A stretch of 40,662 bases of DNA from Oehlia diaphana (lineage: Eukaryota > Glomeromycota > Glomeromycetes > Glomerales > Glomeraceae), in the NCBI GenBank assembly GCA_003833135.1, contig QZLH01000268.1, forward strand, positions 38,226 through 78,887, read 5' to 3'. Both the position numbers and the translations under genes were made by a program. Within the stretch, counting starts at the first letter, position 1. Each line of letters opens with the position of its first letter. Positions 23,044-35,626 of this stretch are shown piece after piece. The notes under the pieces were generated by a model, which was not told where the DNA came from, searched no databases, and saw only the letters and a list, made by a program, of their open reading frames with translations.

Positions 23044-23377
23044 TATGGTTAGCCGAGTTGGACTATACTATCAGGCATTGGGCGGGTGAAAAATCAAGCA
23101 TGGATTGACTTGATATTTTTATCTATCCATCATGCTTGATGTTTATCTATCACATGCTTGATGTAATAGTATCTTTTCGTGCTTGATATTTTAGCTGTTC
23201 GTGCTTGATGTTTTATTTGTTCATGCCTGATGTTTTTACAGACGGACCAAATATCAAGCATAAACACATAAATATCAAGCACGAACAGTTAAAATATCAA
23301 ACAGGGATGAACATAAAGCATGAACGTGACATTTTGTCTATTCATGCCTGATAGTTTAGTCTAACTCGGCTTGCCAT
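23044..23377. mobile_element. Foldback element rich in TGCTTGAT repeats
   Basis: The ends are an inverted repeat of about 30 bp (outer part AGCCGAGTTGGACTATACTA and its near-inverse TAGTTTAGTCTAACTCGGCT). The interior repeats TGCTTGATRTTTT on the left half and the inverse ATATCAAGCA on the right half, so the whole element can fold into a long hairpin. It is absent from copy B. No open frame, and I could not settle a target duplication. Confidence 0.75.
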
Positions 23378-24150
23378 GTTGTGCAATATTTAAATATTGT
23401 TGCATCAATCATCATCGTGACACTGGCGTGAATATTAAGTTATTTTAATGTAAATATTTATTTTATTTAGCTTACAATCAACGTGTACATCAGGAAAAAA
23501 AAAATACATAACAAAATTAATTCAGTTCAAAATTACTTGATACATTATCAACTTTTAAAGTTGATAAAAAGTTTTAAAGTTGTTTAATTTAATTCTCTCA
23601 TATTCAGGTTAATTTTTAAAAGAATAAATATTCATTTGTATTTTATTAAAAGTTTTTAAAAAAAGTGATAAAAAATTTGAATAAATTATAATTAATGTTT
23701 CATACAATTATATAATTTTCATATAAGAAATATAACGCCATTTTTTTTTTTTAAGTGTAACCCTATAAAAAATTTTATCCGTTATATCTATAAAAACTCC
23801 GTAAAATGAGGCTTTCACGGGTCCATTCACGGAAAATGTAAATAATTCGATAAATTCCGTGATATAAGGTTATAAATTCCGGAAATATGAGCTTTTTACG
23901 GATTAAATGATGAAATATTAAAAACGGGTCGACTTTTACTTTTTTGCAAGATAACCGAGCAAAATATTTGTTTGTTACACAAATTATTAACATTCGACGC
24001 GCAGAAGGTATTACACAATTTAATTGGAAATCTAAACGTGATCAGTGTGACAGCGACAAAGCTTATAGTTACACAAGTGATTAAGAATAGCATGCCTTTA
24101 TTAAAATATATAAATAATATACAATTTATAATAAAACTTCACAGGAACCA
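23378..24150. repeat. Upstream flank, second local copy, with dispersed repeat copy 2
   Basis: The left part repeats 22581-23043. The rest (23757-24150) matches 32095-32450 in copy B, including the dispersed repeat at 23806-23932. The junction with the next duplication unit lies near the shared CTTCACAGGAAC at about 24138, where BTB-like sequence begins. Confidence 0.7.
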
Positions 24151-26610
24151 TATTACGATGCTTTGGTCCATATCAGGTTACCAAACGTTCTACTAGAAAT
24201 ATTTTAGATTACCTTAAGTTGCTATCAAGAAATGATTAAATATTTAAAATTAATTTTTAATTTAGATAACTTTATAACTTATGGTGGCATTCTTTATTGA
24301 AGAAGCAAGATATTTAAGAAATCATTATAGATTTGGTTTGCTGCAGACGGCTTCATCTTCAAGAACTAGTTGATTATTTACAAAATTTTTTTTTAAAATT
24401 AATAAATAAATAAATAATCAATTTAATAGGGATGGGAATAACATTTTGTGCTTACTCATCGAAAAATCTTTAGTTCAATTAATTAAAAGAGATGATAACG
24501 CCAATAAAAGATTACTTGACCGGTTGTTGTTTAAAAAATGGGAAGGTTTGGATTTAAAAAGGAAAGGATGAAATTCAAATCATTAAATCGATACAGCCCG
24601 ATTTACCAAAATAATAAAGTGGTTTATTTTGTAATTCCTTTTCAACTCTTTCAATTTTAAAATTGTAAAATCAATTATAATTGTTATTCTAAACAATAAA
24701 GATTATTGTGATATTACTATTAAAATGGGTTATATCCTATGTATAAAATAATTAGTGCACGTTAATGAAATTATATCGCATTACAGAAAATTTTCAAAGA
24801 ATTTTAAGGTACAGTATTAAGAATTCAGATTAGACGATAAATAGTTTGTTATTTTGTTTTGTTTTGTTTTTATTTATTTAAGAATATAGTAATATAATTT
24901 TCCTAGGTATATTATGGGAAGAATTTCTTTAGAGAAATATGATACTCCAGATATAATTAAAATTTTAGGTACTGCTAGTAATTATTAATACAAAATGGAT
25001 GAAATGGATGGAAAAAATTTTTTTTGATTTAATAATATCAGATAAGTTCAAAAATGATTCTTTCTTGGAACTTCAAAAAAAAATATTGTACTGATTTAAT
25101 ATTCAAAAACGGCTATAATATTCAAATCACCTAAATTTTTCTTTGATTCCATCCAGAAAAGAAAAGCTTTTGATATCTCTTATTCAAAATGGTTATTATC
25201 AAATGAGCAAATACAAATTTGGGAACGAGTGAAATCCCAAATTTTATTATCAGAATTCAATTATATCCTTTGTACTGGTCCCTGTCACATTATTTTAAGC
25301 ATTATTTTAAAGAATCGATTAAAAAGAACATTTAAAAATAAATTAGCTAAAGAACTGAAGTTCTTCGCATATTTCTGAATTATATTTGGTAAACATCAAA
25401 CCAACTTCGATTATAATTAACAAAAATAAAATAGTAAAGTAGATTTACTTAAAAAGGATTTATGATCATAAATCACAACTTGCAGCCATTCAACAATTAA
25501 ACACACAAAAATACATTTAATACAACAAAGTCACGATTAATGAATCATACTAATATTGATGCAAAATTTTTAATTAAAAATAGTGAGTATTAATATATTT
25601 TTAAGCAATATTCAGTTGTAGATTTAAAGTCACAAGCAAGGTAAAGGTCATTCTATTCGTATAGCCAGTTCGGTCAACTCAATGTTTGCCCACCCACTAT
25701 TACTATTACTTTAATGGTAATTAATCAAATACGGTATTATTCTGATTAACGGCTGGTAATTTAATTAATAAATAAATAAACAATTTATTTAATATAATTT
25801 GATAATCACAAAAATAATGTGCAATTATTGGTCAGAAGCTTCCGTTTTGTTAAATTTTTACTTTTCGATTTACAAATGAAAGAAAATAAAATCTGGAAGA
25901 ATTTATTAAAATGAGATCTTGCACAAAATTTAAATCTTATTCAAGATTCCGATACTTGAACAGATGATAATCTTTATAAATTTTTTACTTTTAATTTACA
26001 TCTCAGAATTTTACAAAAAATTAGCAATAAGTTGACTCATACTGGCTTTATGGCAAAGATGAAGTATACAATTATGGATATATAGTTAGCTACAAAATTT
26101 AAAATAGACTATCTAAGGTAAATTTTGTAGCTAAGTACTGATCGTGGGACTAGATATTTTATTTTCTTTTATATTGTATCATATGATAAAGACAATTGAA
26201 GACCATATAATATTCCACTTCCTAGAAATATTTATCTAACGATATGTAATTTATACAAAAATTATTAACTGTTAATTTTTATAATTCATTTAAAGATGGA
26301 TTGATGAAGCGAATGTTAATAACAAATTTATAGTGCATACTTAAGAGAATTATACTTACCATATAAATTTTAGTAAGAGGTCAAGGTGAACTTACACCTA
26401 AAAATTTTATTCTTATAGTAGACCAAGGATGATATATATAAAATATGAATGTATAAGGCATCACCTTGCCCTATTTTGGAGAATATGTCAAGATATATTG
26501 AGATAGAAGATAAGCCTGCTTGATTATAGTTGAACTTACTATAAACAAAAATATTACGAAAAAAAGATAAATTGATTAACTATAAAAGATTATGAAGTAT
26601 TTTGAATTTT
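24151..26610 (+). pseudogene. BTB-BACK-TLDc pseudogene, copy B, with a second BTB relic nested in it
   Basis: 24151-24500 and 25860-26085 match the BTB and BACK parts of pseudogene A, and 26150-26610 matches the TLDc part of the intact gene at 13015 on the same strand. The middle (24780-25400) is a relic of a different BTB subfamily: an intron acceptor TTTTCCTAG at about 24905 is followed by RISLEKYDTPDIIKILGTAS, then out-of-frame pieces resembling NDSFLELQK and LISLIQN. Stops and indels occur throughout; neither copy can be translated. A small inverted repeat, TAGCTACAAAATTT with AAATTTTGTAGCTA, lies at 26088-26133, exactly where copy A has its inversion point. Confidence 0.78.
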
Positions 26611-26639
26611 TAGGAAATAAACATATGATTATATACTGT

Positions 26640-28020
26640 CAGTATATAAAATGGGATCACATAATAATTTATTGCTACTTTCTTTTTAAGATTTCTCTCT
26701 TTTTTTGGGCCCCCTCTCTTTCTTTGAGACTTCACTTCTTTTTCTATGAGTCTGATATTAAAATATCATTTTATGTTCTTACAAGAGAAAAATATTCATG
26801 TGTATACAGCTCTATTTGCTAGGCAAAATTATATTTTGTTAATAACCAGCTGTGTCTGAGAGAAACTGAGGCTCTATAGATAGTTGTTTTATGATGAACA
26901 TTGTGGCTAGGGTTGGCAACAGTCAGTCATGGTCAGTCATCGGATGGTCATAACCGGTCAAGAACCTTTGACCGACCGACCGACCGTTTAACCAACCGTT
27001 TGACCAACTGTTTAACCGATCCTGAAAACATTTGCAAAACGTTTTTTTTTTTATGAAATACTTAATAAAAAACGTTTTCGCAACATTTTCTATTAAAATA
27101 ATTAAAAAATGTTTGCGAAACATTTTTTTATTAAAAAGACATTTCGCAAATGTTTTTAGGATCAGTTAAACGGTCAGTCAAGCGGTCAGTTAAATGGTCG
27201 GTCAGACTGGTTGGTCAAACGATCAGTCTTTGACTGACCAATATCGGTCACGGTCATGACCGGTCATAACCGGTTAATGACCGTAACCGTTGCCATCCCT
27301 AATTGTGGCAGTGTTCAGTTATGATATTTATTGGATTTAGATTTTTAATTTATTTTATAGTGTTAATGAAATTTTGTTAGATTTAGATTTTAGATTTATT
27401 TCAGTTTATATAGAGAATGTTTAGTGAAGATTATTGAATTTAAAATTTTAGATTTATTTTATGGTATCTAGTGAAGACTTCATTTATCTATTAGATTTAT
27501 CTGTTATATAAAGTGTAGATATTTCACAACTATAGCATGTGACTGTAGGAGGAGGTACCTCGCTCTATGTATCTTGCTTTCTTGCATACTTAATCCTTTT
27601 ATATATTTTAGTTTTTTTCTCTTAGTATCACTAGCCAAAAATTCACAAATATTTTGGCAAAATAAAATATGACTTAATAATGTAAGGATTAGGCCTTAGG
27701 ACAATTAAAAAAGTATATTTTGTTTAAGAATTTTTTTTTTTCACCAATTGTATTTTTTTTTTAGTATTGATACCTAATAAATTTATAAGATTTGAATTAG
27801 TGCAAACTTACTAGTACATTTATAGTTTGATCAACAATTGAAAGTATAATAATTTTCTAATTAATCTGAAGTTGTTCAATTACAAACTGATTTTATTTGT
27901 GTAAAAATAAAATTTACATGTACTCTATAATCAGTGTTGAACATATATAGATGTGCACTATATACGATAAAATAAAAATAAATTACATAACACTATAATA
28001 ATATAACTATACTAAGATAA
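26640..28020. repeat. Duplicated 3' flank of module-kinase gene B
   Basis: Counterpart of 17930-18800 in copy A, interrupted by the MITE at 26908-27301. No gene is visible; short open frames here are not supported. Confidence 0.8.
26908..27301. mobile_element. Palindromic hAT-type MITE with 8-bp target duplication and an empty site
   Basis: Ends TAGGGTTGGCAAC and GTTGCCATCCCTA are inverted copies, and ATTGTGGC flanks the element on both sides (26900-26907 and 27302-27309). Copy A at about 18160 has one uninterrupted ATTGTGGCAGTG, the empty site, so insertion came after the segmental duplication. The interior consists of GGTCAGTC/ACCGACCG-like words in inverted order around an AAAACGTTTT-rich centre. 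No coding capacity. Confidence 0.92.
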
Positions 28021-28024
28021 AATT

Positions 28025-31000
28025 TATTCATTATTTGTATCATCTTTAATTGATAATCTGTATAAAGGATTGATTTTAGGTTAAATAAAATTCAATTATA
28101 ATATTAATCAAAAATAAAAAATTATAAGACTTACTTTGTAAAATCAAAAATTTCTACTGTATTATTTTCAATGTTATCAAATTTTGGGATATTTTTCGTA
28201 AAAGGATTAAGTAACCGAGACTCATATACAGCTTGTGGATGAGCCAGAGTGGTGCTTTCATTAAAAGAAGTAGGATGTGATCTTCTGTATTCTTCTGCTT
28301 CTTTGAATTGTTTTTCAATTTCATAATGTTGTTGTTCTTTCTCAGATTTCATAATTATTTTAAAGTCCATCCTATCATAAAAATATGAATTATGAAATAA
28401 ATCAATTAATTCAGAAATTTCAGCTGCTTTTGGTCTATTATTCGAATTTGAATCCCAACACTGTTTCATCAAATCAATATAGCATTCTGGTACTTCCGAC
28501 ACATTAATGTCAGGTCTATTTCCATTACAAATATTCAGTATTAAAAGCTCATCATGCGCATAATTGACAAAAGGTTGTTTCCCTGTTGCAACAAAATACA
28601 TAATCATACCAAAACTATATATATCTGCTGCTTGAGTATAAGTTTCTCCTTTTAACACTTCAGGGGCTACATAGGGAATAACTCCATAAATATTATTTTG
28701 GTTAGTATTACTAACATCTCCACATAATCCCATATCTGAAATATGTATTGTATTATGATATGTAAATCCTGAGTTAAATTGGCTAAATAGTATATTTCCT
28801 GTATGAAAATCACGGTGAACAAACTTTTTTTGATGAATTTCTTCAAGGCCCTTACTAATATCATAAAGTACATCTAATTTTTTTTTCCATCCAAAATTGT
28901 TATAATTTTTATTCATCCAATAATTAAAATTTCCACCTTTTGCATAGTCAAAAACTATGATGTATTCCTTTGTATCTGGATTTTGAGATATTCCATATAT
29001 TTTAAGTATTTTACTACCATTATAACTAAAACAATCATTAATTGAATATAATTTGACCTATTAAAATATGTAAAAAAAAATTATTATATCAACAATATAT
29101 AATTAAGATTAATTGCAGAAAAATCCTATACCTCATTCAGAAATTCACTTGTGACATTTTGGGAGTTATATAAACATTTTAAAGCAATAATACCTTTATA
29201 ATGATTTCTCATATATTTATGTTTTATTGTATTATAGTATAATGGACCATCCTTCCATATTGCTGAATGCACTTTAGCAAAACCACCTTTACCTATTTCT
29301 TTAATATTGATAAACTGGTTGTATGGTATCCATTCAAATACTATATCATTATAAGAATTAATTTTTGAATGCATTTCTTGAATTAAATTATTAATTAATT
29401 CATTTCCACTGGTCCAGCTTATAGAATTTTTTCTTGATAAATCATTAATTCGACATAGTTTGCACCATTCATAGAAATTGTCTGCAAATTTTTTACATTC
29501 TTCACAATAATAACTTTCTGAAAAAACTATGACAAAACCTTTTGTGTAAGGATCTTGAGATATTCCACATAAATTATTATCATCAAAATATGCCTTAATC
29601 TATTAAGATACAAAACTTTTATTATTAAGTCTAAAATAATTTACAATTTAAAAAGAAATTTATACCTCATTTAGAAGTTTATCAGTTATATTTTGCGAAT
29701 TATATGATTTTAAATTGACTTTTACACTCTTCATCCTTGTATGTTTATGTTCATAAAAATTATAAATCAATGGACCATCATTCCATATTGCTGAATATAT
29801 TGTAGCAAATTCACTTTTTCCTAACTCTATAATATAATTAAACTGATCATATGGTATCCATTCAACTATAGTACAAAATATAGTATTGATTTTTACTTGC
29901 ATTTCTCGAATTAAATTATCAATTTTTTCATTTTTGCTGGTCCAATTTGTAAGACCATTTATTTGACATTGTTTGCACCATATACTAGATTCATCTGTAA
30001 ATTTCTTACCACAATTATCACAATATACATTTTGAAGAACTAAAATATAATCTTTTGTTTCTAAATTTTGGGATATTCCAATTAAATTATTATCGTTAAA
30101 ACATGTCTTAGCCTATTAAATTATAAAAAAAATGTTATTATTACACTTCATTACTAAATGTTTATTAATAGAAATATTTATACCTCAATTAGATATTCAT
30201 TGGTAATAATACTTTGAGAGTTGTGTAAACATTTTAAATTGGCTTTCATATTCTGTTTTCTCATATACGCATCTTTATCTAAATCATATTTTAATGGACC
30301 ATCCTTCCATATTGCCGAATATATTGTGGAGCATTCATCTTTTTCTAACTCTTTAATATCACTAAACTGATCATATGGTATCCATTCAACTATAATTTCA
30401 TGCGATCTATTAATTTTTAATTGCATTTCCTGAATTAAATTATCAATTTCTTCATTTCCGCTGGTCCAATTTATGAAATTTTTTTCTAAATCATTGATAT
30501 GACATGATTTACACCATTCATCATACATGTTTTTACCACATTTATTGCAATAAAATAACGTGTCTTGAAGTATTATTATATAATTTTTTGTACAAGGATT
30601 TTGAGATATTCCATGTAAATAATAAACATGATCATCAAAATATACCTTAATCTATTAAGATAAAAATTTATTATTAAATCTAAAATAATTTATAAATTAA
30701 ATTAGAGAAATTCATACCTTATTCAAAAGTTCATTAATATTTTGTGAGTTATATAATTTTAAATTGACTTTTGTACTTTGTTCTCTTGCAAATTCATCTT
30801 TATTTCTATCATATTTTAATGGACCATCCTTCCATATTGCTGAATATATTGTAGAAAATTCATCTTTTTCTAACTCTTTAATATCATTAAACTGATCATA
30901 TGGTATCCATTCAACTCTAGTATCATCCCATCCATTAATTTTTAATTGCATTTCTTGAATTAAATTATCAATTTCTTCATTTCCGCTGGTCTAATTTATG

Positions 31001-31644
31001 AAATTTTTTTCTAAATCATTGATATGACATGATTTACACCATTTATCGATAAAACATTCGCTACATTTATTACAATATGTATTTTCAAGAACTAAAATAT
31101 ATTCTTTTGTACTTGAATCTTGAGATATACCATATAGACATTCATCAATAAAATACATCTCAACCTATCAAAATAAAAGAAATTTATTATTATATTTATA
31201 ATTTATTATTATATTTAAAGTATTTAAATTAAATAGAGCAATTCATACCTTATTTAGAAATTCATCAGTGATATTTTGAGAGTTGTTTAAATATTTTAAA
31301 TTGACTTTTCTACCCTGTTTTCTTACATATTCATATTTACATTGATCATATTTTAATGGACCATCCTTCCATATTGCCGAATAAATTGTAGAAAATTCAT
31401 CTTTTTCCGACTCTTTAATGTCATGAAGCTGATGATATGGTATCCATTCGACTATTATATCAATATAATGATTAATTCTTAATTGCATTTTCTGAATTAA
31501 ATTAACAATTTTTTCATTTCCACAAGTCCAGTTTGTAAAATTATTTTTTAGATTATTTATCTGACATGATTTGCACCATTCAAAACGTATATACTTTCCA
31601 CATCTTTTACATTCATCATAATCACAATTATAAAAATATGGCAT
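28025..31644 (-). pseudogene. Multi-module kinase B, seven exons, with one in-frame stop
   Basis: Same architecture as gene A: exons 31644-31249, 31164-30718, 30651-30184, 30112-29666, 29599-29132, 29057-28135, 28058-28025, all in frame, 1,060 residues. The one lesion is in module 2: the Trp codon of the NWTSGN motif is TAG at 30991-30993 (residue 190), while the other copies have TGG. Everything downstream is intact: module 5 has a GKGGFAKVH loop and an ALK lysine, and exon 6 has HRDFHTGNIL, SDMGLCGD, YVAPEVL, CWDSNSNNRP and HPQAVYESRLL. So either this is a recent pseudogene, or translation starts below the stop, or the stop is read through or skipped with exon 2, which is phase 0 at both ends. 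Exon 3-7 conservation argues that loss, if real, is recent. Confidence 0.8.
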
Positions 31645-31710
31645 TATATTATTTTAAAATTTTTCCAACGTTTACAAAAATGAAAATCTCTGAACGTCTT
31701 ATCTTTTTAA
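31645..31710 (-). promoter_or_regulatory. Conserved promoter/leader of gene B
   Basis: Near-identical to 22520-22580, including ATTTTTGTAAACGTTG on the minus strand. Gene B keeps an ATG here (31644), which gene A has lost. Confidence 0.45.
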
Positions 31711-32460
31711 TTGATTTGAAAGCTGTGTCTCATACATTGTGCAGTGACGCCACAAGTCATTAATTGGTTTTAAAGCTGTGTTTCATACGTTGTGCGACAT
31801 TTAAATATTGTTGCATCAATCATCATCGTGACACTGGCGTGACTATTAATTTCATTAATGTAAATATTTATTTTAAATCAACGTGTATATCAGGCATTTA
31901 AACAAAAAAAAATACATAACAAATTTACTTGGTACGATAAAAGGTTTTAAAGTTGTTTAATTTAATTCTCACATATTCAGGTTAATTTTTACAAGAATAA
32001 ATATACATTTGTATTTTATAAAAATTTTAAAAAAAGTGTTCATTTCAATTATATAATTTTCATATAAGAGATATAACGCCATTTTTTTTTAAGTGTAACC
32101 CTATAAAAAATTTTATCCGTTATTTCTGTAAAGACTCCATAAAAAATGAGCCTTTTCACGGATTCATTCACGGAAAATGCGATAAATTCCGTGATATAAG
32201 GTTATTAATTCCGGAAATATGCGGAAAAAAGTTTTGATTTGTTTGTTACACATAAATTAATTAACTTTCGACGCAGAGTGTATTACACAATTTAATTGGA
32301 AATCTAAACGTGATCAGTGTGACAGCGACAAAGCTTATAGTTACACAAGTAATTAAGTATAACATTTTTTTTTTTTTGCCTTTATTCAAATAAGATAATT
32401 ATAATTATTATAATAAAAAGCACTACCGTCATTCAGTACTATCCGGAACTTCACAGGAAC
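31711..32460. repeat. Upstream flank of gene B, with dispersed repeat copy 3
   Basis: Non-coding counterpart of 23378-24150. The dispersed repeat sits at 32145-32235. A poly-T insertion near 32370 is absent from copy A. The duplication ends near CTTCACAGGAAC at about 32453. Confidence 0.7.
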
Positions 32461-32725
32461 TGACCATATTACAGGAGCTTTAAGTATTCCGTCATGCCCA
32501 TTGGAGATAATTCGCCTAGCGTTCTGCGTGAACGGTATCCGGGTAATGATCATACGTTGGTATGACGAGGTGCTCGGGAATTTAACAATACAAAAAAAAA
32601 AATGCTTTACCGACTACTTAAACCATACTAGGGAAAAGCAAGAATGCAAGATTACCAAAAAGACCTAAAGCTATTGCTACACTGAGACAGATTAATCCAC
32701 TCAATAAAACCTACCCGTCAACCCG
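32461..32725. other. G+C-richer unassigned stretch
   Basis: 32480-32580 is visibly richer in G+C than its surroundings (CCCATTGGAGATAATTCGCC and CGTGAACGGTATCCGGG). I see no tRNA or rRNA signature and no open frame of any length. It may be a fragment of a transferred or repetitive element. Confidence 0.35.
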
Positions 32726-32920
32726 TCAATTATCTTCCAATGAGCGAGGATGAAGCACTGGTCGGCCACTTGTATCACTCCTAATGTTGCTTTCAAGGTA
32801 ATAAATTTGATTGATGCCTGTGCTTGAGATCTTCTTGCCAATCACGATAAGCCACCACCTTTTATCACCTTTTAAAGGGACATAACATATGCACCAAAAT
32901 GACTGCGCTGAACAACCCAA
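32726..32920 (-). CDS. Hypothetical protein fragment
   Basis: The minus-strand frame reads AQSFWCICYVPLKGDKRWWL, then IVIGKKISSTGINQIYYLES, then a C-terminus ending PRSLEDN. Codon use and base composition differ from the AT-rich surroundings, which favours real coding ancestry. An acceptor-like TTGTTCAG lies at its upstream end. G+C-richer sequence further upstream (33000-33070) could hold another exon, but no phase joins the two without a stop. I do not recognise the family. Confidence 0.35.
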   Translation of the reverse strand: MGCSAQSFWCICYVPLKGDKRWWLIVIGKKISSTGINQIYYLESNIRSDTSGRPVLHPRSLEDN

Positions 32921-33164
32921 GAAAAAACCAAAAAAAAAGGAAAAAATAAGGAAAAGGAAAAAAACAATAAATTACCTTAATCTCTTCGAGTTTTCCCGCT
33001 CTCTTACCGCAAAACCCGTTTCACCCTTCCTCCTTCAATTCCACCTTCTCTCGTCCAAACCGAGTGATTAAGAGTAACATGCATAATATATGTAGTCAAT
33101 ACAATCTTTGCTAAATGTTTGAGGTAAATATAAGTAAAATTTAATTAAAATGACCTCTTTGTTT

Positions 33165-33401
33165 TAGAGATTGGAGCTGATTAAAATTAATCAATTAATT
33201 AGCTGATTTAAAGACAGTAAACCGGTTAAGAGGGTTACAACCAAATATATGAGCAAAGCAAATCCATACAATTTATGGTAAAAAAAAAAAAAAAAAATTT
33301 TTTTTTTTCAATACTGTATAATCGATTGATTAATCGGTTAAGGTTCTCGGTAAATCGGTTTTTAACTGGGTAAAAGTATTTTTAGTCGGCTCCAACTTCT
33401 A
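33165..33401. mobile_element. MITE with perfect 8-bp target duplication
   Basis: The ends TAGAGATTGGAGCTGATTAA and TAGTCGGCTCCAACTTCTA pair as a TIR of about 20 bp, and CTTTGTTT flanks the element at 33157-33164 and 33402-33409. The interior contains CCGGTTAA-like words in both orientations around a poly-A/poly-T centre (33282-33310). The 8-bp duplication fits the hAT group. No coding capacity. Confidence 0.85.
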
Positions 33402-33409
33402 CTTTGTTT

Positions 33410-35626
33410 ACGTGTATATCACTTGCATATTTTGAAATACTGTAATGTCTCGATTGTATGTATCAAAAACATTATTGATTGAAATTAAATATTATGAGTT
33501 TTATTGTTAAATGTTCATAGTATCATTTACGTCAGCTAAAATTTAAAGTTTAGAATAATATTTTTTCATTAAAAGAAAAGTTAGCATTATATTACAGTAT
33601 TAGATTTTTAAATTAAAATGGGAATAATTTATCGTGATTGCATAAATTTGTATTCGCTATAAAGACTTTTAAAAATAAAATAATTTTATCAAAATAAAAA
33701 TAATACGGCAAGATAATCCAATTTATGAAATAATGGGATAGTTATTAATAAAAAATATGACGTTATTACTAAATTAAAAAAAAAATATTTATTCATAACA
33801 ATAACACAGTCAGTTTTTTTGCACCTGAAATTGTTCATCTATATAAGGTAACGTTAAAGTGTTAGTCAGCATGATACATGGTGATTATTTATCCAAATTT
33901 ACAAAATTTTTATTATTAAATTATTAACAGGAATCACATGTTATATCATCTCGTACCCAACCTATTACTTCAGAGTGCTGACTGATAGATTTATGTTTAA
34001 GATTAGGAAAGAATGTTATATTTATTATTTTAATTTAATATATAGTACATTAACTAGTACATTTACTTGTATCATAACGCAGTTAATAGATTTTTTTTCT
34101 TCACCTGTTATCATAAAATCAAATAGTCATTAATTTTCTTTGTAAATTAAAAATAAAACTTAGAATATTAATTCCAATATGCGCTAAATATTAGGTATGA
34201 CATTTCCCCGATCGATCATAACAATTGAATAACTCCATTATAATTATGAATAGTCAACTGAAGGTAGACGAAGAATAATTCTTTCTTTTATTTGAGAAGC
34301 ATTAGAGAAATGTTATCAGCAAGTTCTCTATTATTTCATATTGATAAATTGCAGATGGACGGATGAATAATATATTAACGAAACAATTTAAAAAAAAACA
34401 AACAAAATTACAAGTTAGTGTATCATATAGATAACGCTTTTATTAATTAAAAATAATTCAAAGATAGAAAACATTCTTTTTCGATTTATATATTAAAATT
34501 TCTTGCACGTTTTTACATAAAAATCAGGTCCAATATCTCATGCTTACATTGATGAAAAATTTTTGAAAATAAAATAAGATTGAATATCAATGTATCACGT
34601 TACCGTTCGTTACCCATACACCATTATTAAGTACAATTTGAATATTCTCATTCTTTAAGAAAAATAACAAAGCAAAGACAAGGTCATGTTTTCCTCATAT
34701 TACGCTTGAACGTTTTCTTCAAGAGTTAGTTGAAAAGTTTTTAATTAAAATGAATCTGAAAAATATTCTGATTTCAATCTAACAATTTATAATATTCTCA
34801 CTAACTACACTAAATATAATATACTGTATAAACTGAACTAGTTGATCCAAGGACTGTATTATATAGAGAATTGCTGTATAAGTAAGTCATTACACGTAAG
34901 AAACATGTAAAATATTGAAATATTTACCTAACTACTAAAAAAGTAGTATTCATTGTTGATTTATTTTTTCTAATCAAAGATTCACAAAATTATTATCTTG
35001 CAGAATATCCATCGTTATGAGGGGATCATCAATTATAATAATTAAAAATTAAAAATTCAATCCAATCGAAATTATCGTTAAACAAAGAAAATAAAAAAAA
35101 ATGCAGTGTTACAATGATCATAAATAAGGGCGTTCTTGCATGCATAGTAAGAGATTACAAAAATTATGGATGGGACCTTGTAAATCCTTCCATATGAGTA
35201 ACCACCGGAAATCGGAATTACTATCGTGAGATATTATTTCTTTATCAAGTTAATCCGAATCATATAAAACTTTTTCCCGCATTAAACTTTTTTTTTAAAA
35301 AATTGTTAGTTTATCCTAATATGGATCATTTCAACATAAAGTTTTAAATTAAAAATTCATTCTCACATGATAAACATTTAAAGAAATAATCAGAGTGAAA
35401 TATTAACATTTTAAGGCTGTGATTTATTTATTTCTGCTATTTCTTTTGAGCACTACATACTTTTTCTTTAAAATAAATGAAATCAATCATTGAGGAATTT
35501 TATAAAACCTGTCGGTCTTCGATTATCCTAAACAAATAAATATACTACTGCGCCACATAAGATACTTTTTTTTTTTCTTCATAATATTCCTGAAAAAAAA
35601 TTAGGTCGTTTTTTTTTCATCGAAAA
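33410..35626. other. Long non-coding AT-rich region upstream of the SERINC gene
   Basis: Over 2 kb without a recognisable exon, element or RNA gene. The last few hundred bases must contain the SERINC promoter; poly-T tracts lie just before its ATG. Confidence 0.55.

Noticed and set aside
26923..27123. Minus-strand open frame of 66 codons
   Set aside because: It lies wholly inside the palindromic MITE.
32480..32600. Possible tRNA or rRNA gene in the G+C-richer patch
   Set aside because: No cloverleaf, no B-box (GGTTCRA) and no match to 5S features could be seen.
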